A stretch of DNA of 64,000 bases, taken from the NCBI GenBank assembly GCA_007556525.1, contig SWJS01000001.1, positions 124,001 through 188,000 on the forward strand, given 5' to 3'. Numbering within the stretch: the stretch's first letter is position 1; every line of letters starts with the position of its first letter. Below, piece after piece: positions 51,971-61,200 of the stretch. Made by a program: the position numbers and the translations under genes. This DNA comes from Lysobacteraceae bacterium CU05-9. Its GTDB lineage: Bacteria > Pseudomonadota > Gammaproteobacteria > Xanthomonadales > Xanthomonadaceae. The notes beneath the pieces were generated by a model. The model was not told the origin of the DNA. It worked only from the letters and a program-made list of their open reading frames with translations, and searched no databases.

Positions 51971-52573
51971 ATGACCAAATCACTCGCCCGTACCGTCGTT
52001 TCCATCGCCCTTTTGTCGGGATTGATGGCCTGTGGATTCCAGCCGCGCGCAGCATTGAAACTGCCTGCTGATGTCGGACCGGTGATGGTCGTTTCCAAGG
52101 ACCCGAACAGCCGTCTGGCGGATGCGCTTGAGCGTCGTCTGGTTGCAGCCGGTATGGACGTGAAGGATGCCGGCGCGGGTACTGCAGTCAATCCGGATCC
52201 ACGCAAGCCCGTCGACCTGAGCGGTGTTGGCGTGCTCGATCTCGTGCAGGAACGTTGGGGTGATCTGCCAATTTCTCTGGACAGCCTCGGACGTGCGCAG
52301 GAATTGTCTTTGCGTTACGCCGTCGTGTTCGAAGTCCGCGACCCTGAAGGCACGATCGTCGTTCCTCAGCAAACGATTGAACTGGCGCGCGACTATGTCG
52401 CATCGCCAACGAACTCGATTGGTACGGAGGGTGAGCGCGAAATCCTTGTGAAGGAAATGCAGCGCGAGATGGTCAACTCGATCCTGTTGCGCATCGACAC
52501 AGTTGTGCGCAAGCGCTTGAAGGAAGGCCTGCCAGTTGGCAGCACACCGCAAGTGCAGTCACCGACGCCGTAA
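51971..52573 (+). CDS. lptE: LPS-assembly lipoprotein LptE
   Basis: A 200-residue outer-membrane lipoprotein (LMAC, Cys21) directly followed by GFQPRAALKLP, the usual CGF-R start of LptE. The alpha/beta fold appears as SRLADALERRLVAAGMDV, LSLRYAVVFEVRDPEGTIVVP and ELARDYVASPTNSIGTEGE, the last being the conserved LptE stretch. It plugs LptD and helps insert lipopolysaccharide. Position between leuS and holA is diagnostic. The C-terminus is a Pro/Thr/Gln tail. Confidence 0.93.
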   Translation: MTKSLARTVVSIALLSGLMACGFQPRAALKLPADVGPVMVVSKDPNSRLADALERRLVAAGMDVKDAGAGTAVNPDPRKPVDLSGVGVLDLVQERWGDLPISLDSLGRAQELSLRYAVVFEVRDPEGTIVVPQQTIELARDYVASPTNSIGTEGEREILVKEMQREMVNSILLRIDTVVRKRLKEGLPVGSTPQVQSPTP

Positions 52574-52585
52574 TTTCGCGTATAC

Positions 52586-53659
52586 GTGGAAATCAATCCC
52601 GATCAACTCGCAGCGCAAATTTCTTCCGGCGGCCTTAAGCCAATTTATCTAATTGCCGGCGATGAGCCGTTGCGCGTGATTGAAGCGTGTGATGCCGTCC
52701 GCGCTGCCGCACGTGAAGCCGGTTGTTCCGAACGTGAAGTCTTTGAAATCGCCGGGAAGGATGCCCGTGAGAAAAAGAACGACGACGCTCCATCCATCTG
52801 GAAGGACATCGGATATTCGGTGAATTCGCCGAGTCTTTTTTCGCCGATGCGTCTTATTGAAATTCGCATTCCAACCGGTAAGCCAGGCGTTGAAGGCGCG
52901 AAGTTTCTGGAGTCACTCGCATCGGATCCGCCGCCGGGCGTGATCGTGATGATCATTGCAGACGAATGGTCCAAAAAACACGGCGGCAAATGGTCCCAAG
53001 CTGTTTCCTCGAAGGGTGTCATCAGTATCGCGTATGAAGTGCGCAGCAATGAGTTGGTGCGGTGGCTCGGCAATCGCGCGCGGACCAGGAACGTCAAGTT
53101 AACCAGTGATGCGTTGCAGTTGATTGCCGATCGTGTGGACGGTAACTTGCTCGCGGCTGCTCAGGAAATCGACAAGCTCGCATTGCTCAACGTCAGCGGA
53201 GAAGCTGCGATGAATGCGGATGATCTTCGCGCGCACATTGCGGACATGGCTCGCTTCGACGTGTTCCGTTTGATTGATGCATCGTGGAATGGCAATGGCG
53301 CGTTAGCTTCACGCACGCTCAACGGCTTGCGTCAGGAAGGTGCCGTTGTACCTGCGTTGATGGGCATGATCGTCAGCGATCTGAAAACGACATTGATGAT
53401 TGCCGAACGTACACGCGGTGCGGATCATGCCGGGGCGATGAAATCGATGTACGTCCCATCGTTCAAGCAAGCCATGTATCTGCGTGCGTTGCAAAGGCAT
53501 CCGGCGGCGAGGTGGAATCGGTTTTTGTTTGAGGCAGGACGCATTGACCGTGCATCCAAAGGTCGCGAGTCGGGAGATGCTTGGTTGCATCTCGAACGCC
53601 TGCTTGTAGCGATCGCGGAACCTGCCGCATTGAACATGCTGAAAACGGCGCGCGCATGA
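52586..53659 (+). CDS. holA: DNA polymerase III subunit delta
   Basis: A 357-residue clamp-loader subunit. The N-terminal domain has LKPIYLIAGDEPLRVIEACDAVR (about 17-39) and SLFSPMRLIEIRIP (about 84-97). The central part includes LTSDALQLIADRVDGNLLAAAQEIDKLALL (about 172-201), and the C-terminal collar domain includes RFDVFRLIDASWNGNGA. It opens the beta clamp. Start is GTG at 52586, 12 nt after the lptE stop. The stop overlaps nadD as ATGA. Confidence 0.94.
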   Translation: MEINPDQLAAQISSGGLKPIYLIAGDEPLRVIEACDAVRAAAREAGCSEREVFEIAGKDAREKKNDDAPSIWKDIGYSVNSPSLFSPMRLIEIRIPTGKPGVEGAKFLESLASDPPPGVIVMIIADEWSKKHGGKWSQAVSSKGVISIAYEVRSNELVRWLGNRARTRNVKLTSDALQLIADRVDGNLLAAAQEIDKLALLNVSGEAAMNADDLRAHIADMARFDVFRLIDASWNGNGALASRTLNGLRQEGAVVPALMGMIVSDLKTTLMIAERTRGADHAGAMKSMYVPSFKQAMYLRALQRHPAARWNRFLFEAGRIDRASKGRESGDAWLHLERLLVAIAEPAALNMLKTARA

Positions 53660-54306
53660 CGATTCATCTCATGTACGGCGGAACGTTCGATCCGTTTCAT
53701 GATGGACATCTTGGCATTGCATTGGCCGCTCATCGCAAAATCGACGCGGAGGTTTTCATTACCCCGGCCGCTGATCCACCACACCGTGATGCCACGCAAG
53801 CGACCGCTGAGCAACGCGCGGAGATGGTGCGGCTCGCCATCGAAAAGCATGATGGACTGCATCTGGATTTGCGCGAGTTGCATCGCGATGGTCCGTCGTA
53901 CACGGTCGACACGTTGCTCGAATTGCGTGAAGAGTTGCCTACGTTGACCTCACTCGCGATACTCATCGGCGCCGATAGTTTCCTCAGTCTGCGCACGTGG
54001 TCGCGTTGGGAGATGATTCTCGAGCTTGCGCACATTGTCGTTGCGGAACGTCCAGGACAACGCATCGAACGCAGTGATTGGCTGGATGAGCACGAAACGC
54101 GCGATGCGAAAGCACTGATAACGCAGCGAAATGGCTTGATTTACCGCCTAAAGCAACGCGAAAACCGCGCATCTGCAACCGCCATCCGCAATGCCATCGC
54201 GAACCATGAACCTGACTGGGACCGCTGGTTGGCGGCGCCGGTGGCTGATTTTGTCAGGGCAAATGGACTGTATGGATACGCGCCCGCGAATCCTGACTTA
54301 AACTAG
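53656..54306 (+). CDS. nadD: Nicotinate-nucleotide adenylyltransferase
   Basis: A 216-residue nucleotidyltransferase making deamido-NAD. The phosphate loop is YGGTFDPFHDGHLGIA (7-22). The pantothenate-family Lys/Arg residues follow in FITPAADPPHRD (about 36-47) and IGADSFLSLRTWSRWEMI (about 111-128). The ISATAIR-type motif reads SATAIRNAI near residue 175. The start at 53656 overlaps the holA stop by 4 nt; an upstream in-frame ATG at 53581 lies inside holA and is rejected. Confidence 0.95.
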   Translation: MTIHLMYGGTFDPFHDGHLGIALAAHRKIDAEVFITPAADPPHRDATQATAEQRAEMVRLAIEKHDGLHLDLRELHRDGPSYTVDTLLELREELPTLTSLAILIGADSFLSLRTWSRWEMILELAHIVVAERPGQRIERSDWLDEHETRDAKALITQRNGLIYRLKQRENRASATAIRNAIANHEPDWDRWLAAPVADFVRANGLYGYAPANPDLN

Positions 54307-54346
54307 TGATATCCCAACTTCGAAATTTACTTCGCAGGAAAACCGT

Positions 54347-54760
54347 TTGAAGAACGAAAATGCCCAGGTCATCAAGACCCAAATGCCGGACCCAGCACCA
54401 TCTGCTGAAGCGATTCTCGCGAGCGTCCGCCACTCCGTCGAAAACCTGAAGGCCAAGGACACCACCGAAATTGATGTGCGTGGCAAGAGCTCGGTGACCG
54501 ACCACATGGTCATCACTTCGGGCACTTCGACGCGTCACGTAAAGTCGATCGCGAACGAAATCGTCAAGGACATCAAGAAACTCGACATCATGCCACTCGG
54601 CATCGAAGGTGAACGCGAAGCCGAATGGGTTCTCGTGGATCTTGGTGATGTCGTTGTGCACGTCATGCTGCCACGCGTGCGCGAATTTTATGCGCTGGAA
54701 CGTCTGTGGACTGTGGGCGATCAACCGCCGGAAGATGAAGACGGCGAAGACGTCGAGTAA
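54347..54760 (+). CDS. rsfS: Ribosomal silencing factor RsfS
   Basis: A 137-residue protein. The RsfS fold is seen as SVENLKAKDTTEIDVRGKSSVTDHMVITSG (about 29-58), TSTRHVKSIANEIV, then LVDLGDVVVHVMLPRVREFYALERLW (about 98-123). It binds uL14 and keeps the subunits apart in starvation. An N-terminal extension of about 20 residues and a strongly acidic tail (EDEDGEDVE) are present. Start is TTG at 54347 with AGGA 6-7 nt upstream; the nearest ATG is out of frame. rlmH follows after 6 nt. Confidence 0.94.
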   Translation: MKNENAQVIKTQMPDPAPSAEAILASVRHSVENLKAKDTTEIDVRGKSSVTDHMVITSGTSTRHVKSIANEIVKDIKKLDIMPLGIEGEREAEWVLVDLGDVVVHVMLPRVREFYALERLWTVGDQPPEDEDGEDVE

Positions 54761-54766
54761 TCGGTT

Positions 54767-55237
54767 TTGAAAGCCCGCTTGGTCGCAGTCGGCGAACGCG
54801 CGCCCAAGTGGGTCGCGGAAGGCTTCGCGGATTACCGCAAACGCCTCTCGCACTGGCTGCCTTTAGAACTCGTTGAAGTCGAACCCGGCCTACGTGGTAA
54901 GGGTCGCGACACTGCGCGTGCGATGACGGAAGAGGGCGACCGCGTCCTCGCTGCCATCCCCCGCGGCTCTCACCTCATCACGTTGGACGTTCCCGGCAAA
55001 CCGTGGACTTCCGAACAGCTCGCCGTCCGCATGGAACACTGGCGTCATCTCGGACAAGATCTAGTATTTGCCATCGGTGGCCCCGAAGGTCATTCCGATG
55101 CCGTCAAAAATGCCGCCGCCGAATCCTGGTCTCTCGGACCACTGACGTTGCCGCATATGCTGGTGCGCTTGGTGGTGATTGAGCAACTTTATCGAAGCTG
55201 CGCGCTACTGGCTAACCACCCATACCATCGAGCATAA
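54767..55237 (+). CDS. rlmH: 23S rRNA (pseudouridine(1915)-N(3))-methyltransferase
   Basis: A 156-residue SPOUT methylase of usual length. LVAVGERAPKWVAEGFADYRKRL (4-26), LDVPGKPWTSEQLA (about 70-83), FAIGGPEGHSDAVK (about 101-114) and the knotted C-terminus LTLPHMLVRLVVIEQLYRS with ANHPYHR are all present. Start is TTG at 54767. Its TAA stop (55235-55237) is part of the left arm of a long inverted repeat that fills the gap to the convergent SIMPL gene. Confidence 0.96.
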   Translation: MKARLVAVGERAPKWVAEGFADYRKRLSHWLPLELVEVEPGLRGKGRDTARAMTEEGDRVLAAIPRGSHLITLDVPGKPWTSEQLAVRMEHWRHLGQDLVFAIGGPEGHSDAVKNAAAESWSLGPLTLPHMLVRLVVIEQLYRSCALLANHPYHRA

Positions 55238-55337
55238 GTTATAGGTAGAGGTAGACTATTTAGTAAGAGCGCACAAGCGCTCAAGGCGCCTGCGGCAATC
55301 ACTGGATAGTCTACCTATACCTCTACCTCAGACTTAT
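55234..55337. repeat. Stop-to-stop long inverted repeat with unequal arms of AGGTAG units
   Basis: The left arm (55234-55259) reads ATAAGT, three bases, AGGTAG, AGGTAG, ACTAT. The right arm (55306-55337), on the other strand, reads ATAAGT, three bases, AGGTAG, AGGTAT, AGGTAG, ACTAT. The arms match except for one extra 6-nt unit. The ATAA ends supply the rlmH stop and overlap the SIMPL stop. Inside, GAGCGC pairs with GCGCTC (about 55267-55282) in a small hairpin. Confidence 0.75.
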
Positions 55338-56083
55338 CGTCCCAGTTCAAACTGGACGTTAAGGGTGACAGAAACTTCAGATTCCCCTGGCATCACCGGC
55401 GTTGACTTCCCGGCAGCGTCGGCAGCCATTGCACGCATTGGAGCCGGGCGAGGATAGAAGCCTCCGGAATTTTGCTCATCGATCGAGACGATGCGGCGGA
55501 CGCGCATGCCGAGTGTTTGCGCATACATTTCCGCGCGGGCCTGGGCTTCCTTGAGCGCAGACTTGCGTGCGTCGTTCATCGCACCGGCTTCATCATCGAT
55601 GCTGAAATTCGGACCATTGAGCTGGTTGGCACCGGACGCGATCAGGATGTCCATGATCTTGCCAAGCTTCGACAAATCGCGGACTTTCACGCTCACCGTG
55701 TTGCTTGCCGAATAGCCGCGGATTTCAGGTGGTTGGTTGTCGCGGTAGTTGTAATCCGGGTTGAGATTGATGCCCGAGGTTTGAATGTCCTTCTCCGGAA
55801 TGCCGGCGGCGCGAAGTGCTTTGACGACCTTGTCCATCTGCGTGGCGTTGTCGCGCATCGCGGTGTTGGCATCGGCGGCGCGGGTCACGACGCCGGTCGA
55901 GAAGTTCGCGATGTCGGGAACACGCGTGGTCTTTCCGCTCGCGGCTACGTTGAGCAGCGTTGAGTCGGCGGCGATGATTGGTGTGACGGCTTGTTGTGCA
56001 GCGGCGTCGGATGGTGTCGACATGCCCAAAACTCCTAAGCTAATTGCGCTTGCCAACATCAGGGAACGTACGTTGAGGTACAT
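55334..56083 (-). CDS. SIMPL domain (DUF541) periplasmic protein
   Basis: A 249-residue exported protein with a signal peptide (about 1-28). The SIMPL domain runs from about residue 42: LLNVAASGKTTRVPDIANFSTGV opens it, MDKVVKALRAAGIPEKDIQTSGINLNPDYNY (about 83-113) is the family signature, then YSASNTVSVKVRDLSKLG and ALKEAQARAEMYAQTLGMRV. Members are envelope-stress or immune-signalling related proteins with unclear action. The end SEVSVTLNVQFEL is the last strand. GGAGAAAATC precedes the ATG. It is divergent from maf. Confidence 0.9.
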   Translation of the reverse strand: MYLNVRSLMLASAISLGVLGMSTPSDAAAQQAVTPIIAADSTLLNVAASGKTTRVPDIANFSTGVVTRAADANTAMRDNATQMDKVVKALRAAGIPEKDIQTSGINLNPDYNYRDNQPPEIRGYSASNTVSVKVRDLSKLGKIMDILIASGANQLNGPNFSIDDEAGAMNDARKSALKEAQARAEMYAQTLGMRVRRIVSIDEQNSGGFYPRPAPMRAMAADAAGKSTPVMPGESEVSVTLNVQFELGR

Positions 56084-56227
56084 GATTTTCTCCGAGGATC
56101 CATGAAAGTTCGATGCAAACTATGTTGAGGGGTTTCACGTGAATGAACGGTGAGCCCATGCTTGCAGTATGCGTCAAAAACCGTGATTTCTGTAGGGAAA
56201 GTTCAGGTCTCTTGGTATCCTTGTGGA

Positions 56228-56797
56228 ATGCTTTATTTAGCCTCCAAATCCCCACGCCGCAAGGAATTGCTGGAACGCATTGGCATTGAATTCGGAATCC
56301 TCGATCTGGATATTCCCGAGCAACGCGACGAGTCTGAACCTGCTTTTGATTACGTCAAACGGGTTGCGCGCGAGAAGGCGGGAGCAGGGTTGATGACCGT
56401 GATTGCGACACCGGGTGCGATGGTGCTCGGTGCGGATACGGAAGTGATTTTGGATGATGTGGTTTTTGGCAAGCCCGTTGATCGCGCGGATGCGGAACGG
56501 ATGTTGAGGGCATTGTCGGGTCGCACGCATCAAGTGGTGACAGCCGTTGCGCTGGTGAACGCCGGGCAGGAAGCCGTAAATCATCACGTGTCCGAAGTGA
56601 CGTTTGATTCGTTGGATGATGATTTGATTGCTTGGTATCTCGATACGAATGAGTGGCAAGGCAAGGCCGGCGCGTATGCGATCCAGGGCAAGGGCGAGAT
56701 GTTGATCCGGGATTTGAAGGGTAGCTTTTCGTCGGTCATGGGATTGCCGGTGCAGATGACCGGGCAGATGTTGCGCCAGTTTGGGGCGACGCTGTGA
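56228..56797 (+). CDS. maf: Maf family nucleoside triphosphate pyrophosphatase
   Basis: A 189-residue house-cleaning pyrophosphatase. LYLASKSPRRKELLERIGI (2-20) is the SxSPRR nucleotide loop. VLGADTEVILDD (about 66-77) gives the catalytic Asp, GKPVDRADAERMLRALSGRTHQV (about 82-104) is the family block, and WQGKAGAYAIQGKGEMLI is the C-terminal signature with the Lys-Gly turn. It removes modified dTTP/UTP-type nucleotides. A TATCCT lies 6 nt before the ATG at 56228, hinting at a very short leader. The stop overlaps rng (GTGA), the conserved maf-rng pairing. Confidence 0.95.
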   Translation: MLYLASKSPRRKELLERIGIEFGILDLDIPEQRDESEPAFDYVKRVAREKAGAGLMTVIATPGAMVLGADTEVILDDVVFGKPVDRADAERMLRALSGRTHQVVTAVALVNAGQEAVNHHVSEVTFDSLDDDLIAWYLDTNEWQGKAGAYAIQGKGEMLIRDLKGSFSSVMGLPVQMTGQMLRQFGATL

Positions 56798-58290
56798 GCG
56801 AAGAGATTCTCATCAACGTCACTCCACATGAAACGCGCGTTGCCGTCGTTGAGAACGGCATGTTGCAGGAATTGCACATCGAGCGCGGTGGTACGCGTGG
56901 TGTGGTCGGCAACATCTACAAGGGCAAAGTGCAACGCATCATGCCGGGGATGCAGGCGGCGTTTGTCGATATTGGACTGGACCGTGCGGCTTTTTTGCAT
57001 GCGGGTGACATTGCCGGCAGTTGGTTGGAGTCGAAGGTCGTTGATGAAACGGGCCGCGTGTCGGGACAGCTGAGAAGTATTTTTGAACTGTTGCGTGACG
57101 GGCAGGAATTGCTCGTGCAGGTCGTCAAGGATCCGATTGGTACGAAGGGTGCGCGTGTAACGACGCAGATCAGCATTCCATCGCGGCATCTCGTGTTGTT
57201 GCAACAAACGGATGCGGTGGTTGTGTCGGCGCGCATTGAGCAGGAAGAAGAACGCATTCGCTTGCGCACGATCATGCAATCGTTGTTGGCAGAGCGTGGT
57301 GCGGTGTCGCCGCAGCGTGGGTATATTTTGCGGACGAATGCCGAAGGTCAAACGGCTTCGGAACTTGAAGAAGATTTGAACTATCTGGATCGCGCAGTTG
57401 AGTTGATTGCATCGCGTGCGAAGACTGCGAAAGTTGGCACGTGCATTTACGAAGATTTGACTTTGTCACTGCGTGCAGTCCGCGACTTGATGCGCAAGGA
57501 CGTTGAACGCGTCAAGGTCGATTCGCACGAAACACATGACCGCTTGCAGACATTTGCGGCGCAGTTCATGCCGGCATTAGCTGAGAAAATTGAACACTAC
57601 CACGGCTCACGTCCCATCTTCGATTTGTATGGCGTGGATGATGAGATTTTGCGCGCACTGCAGAAGAAGGTGCCGTTGAAGTCCGGCGGTTATCTGATCA
57701 TCGATCAAACCGAAGCGATGACGACGATCGACATCAACACCGGTTCGTTCCTCGGTCAACGCAATCTCGAAGAAACGGTCTACCGCACGAATCTTGAAGC
57801 GGCGCAGGCGATTGCGCGTCAACTGCGTTTGCGTAATCTCGGTGGCATCATCATCATCGACTTCATCGACATGACCGATCCTGAGCACAAGCGTCAGGTT
57901 CTGCGTCAGCTTGAGAAGTCGTTGCTGAAAGACCATGCCAAAACTACCGTCTACGATTTCTCGCCTCTGGGTCTCGTTGAAATGACCCGCAAGCGCACGA
58001 CGGAAAGCCTGGAACGGCAGATCAGCGAAGACTGCGATCAGTGCGGCGGACGCGGCATGATCAAGACGGTGGAGACGGTCACTCACGAAATTTTCCGCGA
58101 AGTCGTGCGTCAAGTGCGTCAGTTCGATGCGCAACGATTGCTCGTCATCGCGTCACCCAAGGTGGTTCGCTACATCACGGAAGATGAGTCGATCGCCGTT
58201 GCAGAGCTCGAGGCATTTCTCGATAAGCCCGTGCGATTCCAGGCCGATGAACAGTACACGCAGGAGCAGTACGACGTGGTGCTTTTCTAG
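56794..58290 (+). CDS. rng: Ribonuclease G
   Basis: A 498-residue endoribonuclease of the RNase E/G family, which trims the 5' end of 16S rRNA. The S1 domain begins GNIYKGKVQRIMPGMQAAFVDIG (about 39-61). The catalytic DNase-I-like part has TMTTIDINTGSF (about 307-318, metal Asp) and LGGIIIIDFIDM (about 349-360, second Asp). The Zn-link CDQCGGRG (about 411-418) joins subunits. Length matches RNase G, not RNase E. GTG start, coupled to maf; yhdP follows after 6 nt. Confidence 0.96.
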   Translation: MSEEILINVTPHETRVAVVENGMLQELHIERGGTRGVVGNIYKGKVQRIMPGMQAAFVDIGLDRAAFLHAGDIAGSWLESKVVDETGRVSGQLRSIFELLRDGQELLVQVVKDPIGTKGARVTTQISIPSRHLVLLQQTDAVVVSARIEQEEERIRLRTIMQSLLAERGAVSPQRGYILRTNAEGQTASELEEDLNYLDRAVELIASRAKTAKVGTCIYEDLTLSLRAVRDLMRKDVERVKVDSHETHDRLQTFAAQFMPALAEKIEHYHGSRPIFDLYGVDDEILRALQKKVPLKSGGYLIIDQTEAMTTIDINTGSFLGQRNLEETVYRTNLEAAQAIARQLRLRNLGGIIIIDFIDMTDPEHKRQVLRQLEKSLLKDHAKTTVYDFSPLGLVEMTRKRTTESLERQISEDCDQCGGRGMIKTVETVTHEIFREVVRQVRQFDAQRLLVIASPKVVRYITEDESIAVAELEAFLDKPVRFQADEQYTQEQYDVVLF

Positions 58291-58296
58291 GCGCCG

Positions 58297-61200
58297 ATGA
58301 AAGTACTTTACTGGAGCGGCCGCCAACTCAAACGCATCTCGCTGACGCTGTTGATCCTTGGATTGACGGCGATTGTCGTGGGCATGGGTGTGGCGCAGTT
58401 CTGGATGAAGCAAGCCCGCGAGAATCCCCAAGTCACCGCGCAGTGGTTGTCGAAGCAAGCCGGCGTTCCGCTGCATCTCGATAGCATTGAAACGAAATGG
58501 ACACGCGAGGGACCGGTGATGCAGGTGCGCAATCTGCGGCTGTCCGAAGGTGAGCAGGAGTTGCGTTTAGGTGATGCGCAGTTGATCCTTGCGATGTATT
58601 CGGGATGGATGCCAGGTCGTGCATTTTCGCAGCTGCGCTTAAGTGGCTTGCATCTGGAACTCGTGCGCTCCGATGATGGGCGCTGGACGTTTGTCGGTTT
58701 GCCGCAGACACAGAACACGGATTCCGATCCTTTGGCACAGCTGTCGCGATTGGGCGAACTGCAAATCGTCAATGGCAGCTTGACGATTGATGCGCCGTCC
58801 ATTGGATTGCAGACGAAGTTTCCGAAGGCGAACTTGCGTTTGAGCAGCGACGAGCGACGGTTCAGTGCAGGCATGCGTGCGTGGTCCGAGTTGAGTCCAG
58901 TGCCGATTGACGCGGCGATTGATTACGATCGCGTCGCGCGTGTGGGTAATGCTTGGGTTGGATCGCGCGGCGCGGATTTATCAGCGTGGACTTCATTGTT
59001 GAAATACAAGGACGTGCAGATCGAGAAAGGCAACGGCAATGTCGATGCCTGGTTGAGCGTTGCGAACCAGCGGGTGACGCGCATCACCGGCAAGTTGGAC
59101 ATCAAGGATTTTCTCGCGCGCGAAGGGGTTGCGAATGTCGATGCGGATATCGTCGGCGGTGAGACACGTGCGTTCGATCGCATTCAAGCAACGGGTGCGT
59201 GGGTGAAGGGTAACGGAACTTGGCGGTTGATGTTTCCGTCGTTGTCGTTGGAGCGCGATGGTGTCTCGAGCAACATGGACGACATGCTGATCGCAGCTGG
59301 CGACGCGCAAGCGTTCCAAGCGAAGCAAATCAACGGTCAGCTCGTTGCGGATGTCGCAACATTTGTGCCATGGCTCAGTGATAACTTGCGCAACTATCTG
59401 CGTGCTGCGAAGCCTTCGGCGTCGGTGAGTGATGTGCTTTTCGTACGCAAGGATGGACAAATTCAGAAGCTACAGGGCAACGTCGAAGATCTACGTTTGT
59501 TGCCGGCGTTAGGTCATGCAGGCATTGATGGTTTAAGTGCAGACGTGTCGCGCACGGGTCAATCGTGGGTCGTGAATTTCCGCGGACGGAAGGCGAGTGC
59601 GCTGACGTTGCCGGGTGTTTTTGACAAGTCCTTCGCGATCCGGCCGAAGGGTTCGATTGATATTACGCAGTCGCCGAATGAATTGATTTTCAAAACATCT
59701 CGAATGGAAGTCGACATCGATGGCTATCCGTTTGTGTTCAATGGTTCAGTCGTGAAAAACGTGCAGGACGCTTTGCCATTCCTCAACGTGACGGCAACTG
59801 CAAATCGGTTTCCGATCAACAAGGCGAAGATGTTTTGGGTCCGCAATCACATGCCGCAAAAGGCCTTGAATTGGCTCGATCCGGCATTCGTGAGTGGTGA
59901 TGTTCGCGATTTGAACGCGACGTTTGTTGGCAACCCACAGCATTGGCCGTTTGGTCCAGGGCGAGGTTTGCTTGCAACAGGCCGCATCGAAAATGGCGTG
60001 ATTCACTTCGCAGAGGGTTGGCCGAACGCGACGGGACTCAATGCCAATCTCAGATTTGAAAACGACGGATTTGAGGTCAAGGGCAAGGGGTATCTGGACA
60101 AAATTCCAGTCGATGACATTCTCGTCAGCATCGACCACTACAATCACGGCTCGCTGAAAATCCGTGCGGGCGCTTCCACCGATGGAAGTAATGGAATTGC
60201 ATTGTTGCAGAAGAGTCCGATCGCGAAGTACACGCCGGAGACTTTTGCCAATTTGAAAGTGGCGGGCAATGTACGGTCCGGTTTCGCACTGGATTTGCCG
60301 TTGGTTGAGAACGGCCAGCTCAAGATCAACGGTATCGTCGATTTCCTCGGTAACCGTATTCAAGATGCGCGGTACAAAGTTGAAATGAACAACGTACGCG
60401 GACGTGGTATCTATACCAACACGGGGTTCCTTGCGAAAGGGCTTAATGTCGTACAGGACGGTAAAGCGGGCACGTTGGATGTGCGCGTTGGCAACGGTCA
60501 CGTTCAGAACCCGGGCAACATCGTGGAAGTGGCGCTGGATTCTTCAATTTCCACGGGTGTCATCGATCGTTACACGACGGCGCTGGGTTGGCTGAAGCCG
60601 TACATGGTCGGTGATGCAAAGTGGAACGTGCAAGTGAACGTGCCATCACAGGAACGCGGAGCGAAGCCGACGAAGCTTTCGTTGCGGTCGGATCTGGTGG
60701 GAATGCAGTTGCTTTTGCCGGAGCCGATGAAGAAGCCTGCGAACGTCGCATTGCCAACGAGCATCGAAATTCCATTGCCGTTGGATAATCAGGAAATGAC
60801 ATTGCGTTTCGGAAATCGTGCCGCGATGAAGATCCTGGAACGTAATGGTGAATCCTGGATTCGCGTTGCACTGGGTTCGAATAATGTGGTTTCGCCGAAC
60901 GCACCGGGACTTACGGTTGAAGGAAGCAGCGAGCGCGTCTCTGCTTTGGATTGGATTGCAGTTGCCAAGAGTGATTCGCCGACGCCGCAGCCTGCCTCCA
61001 GCGGTAAGCCACTGCGATTGAACCGCATTGATGTACAAGCGAATCATCTCTACTTGTTGGGTGGGGATTTCCGCCAAACGCGCGTCGTCTTGCAGCCACA
61101 ACGCAATGGTGATCTCGTCATAACCGCGAATGGTCCATGGCTAAGCGGAACGGTGGTCTCGCCGAAGAGTGCAGCTGCACCGCTGCGCGGTACGTTCGAT

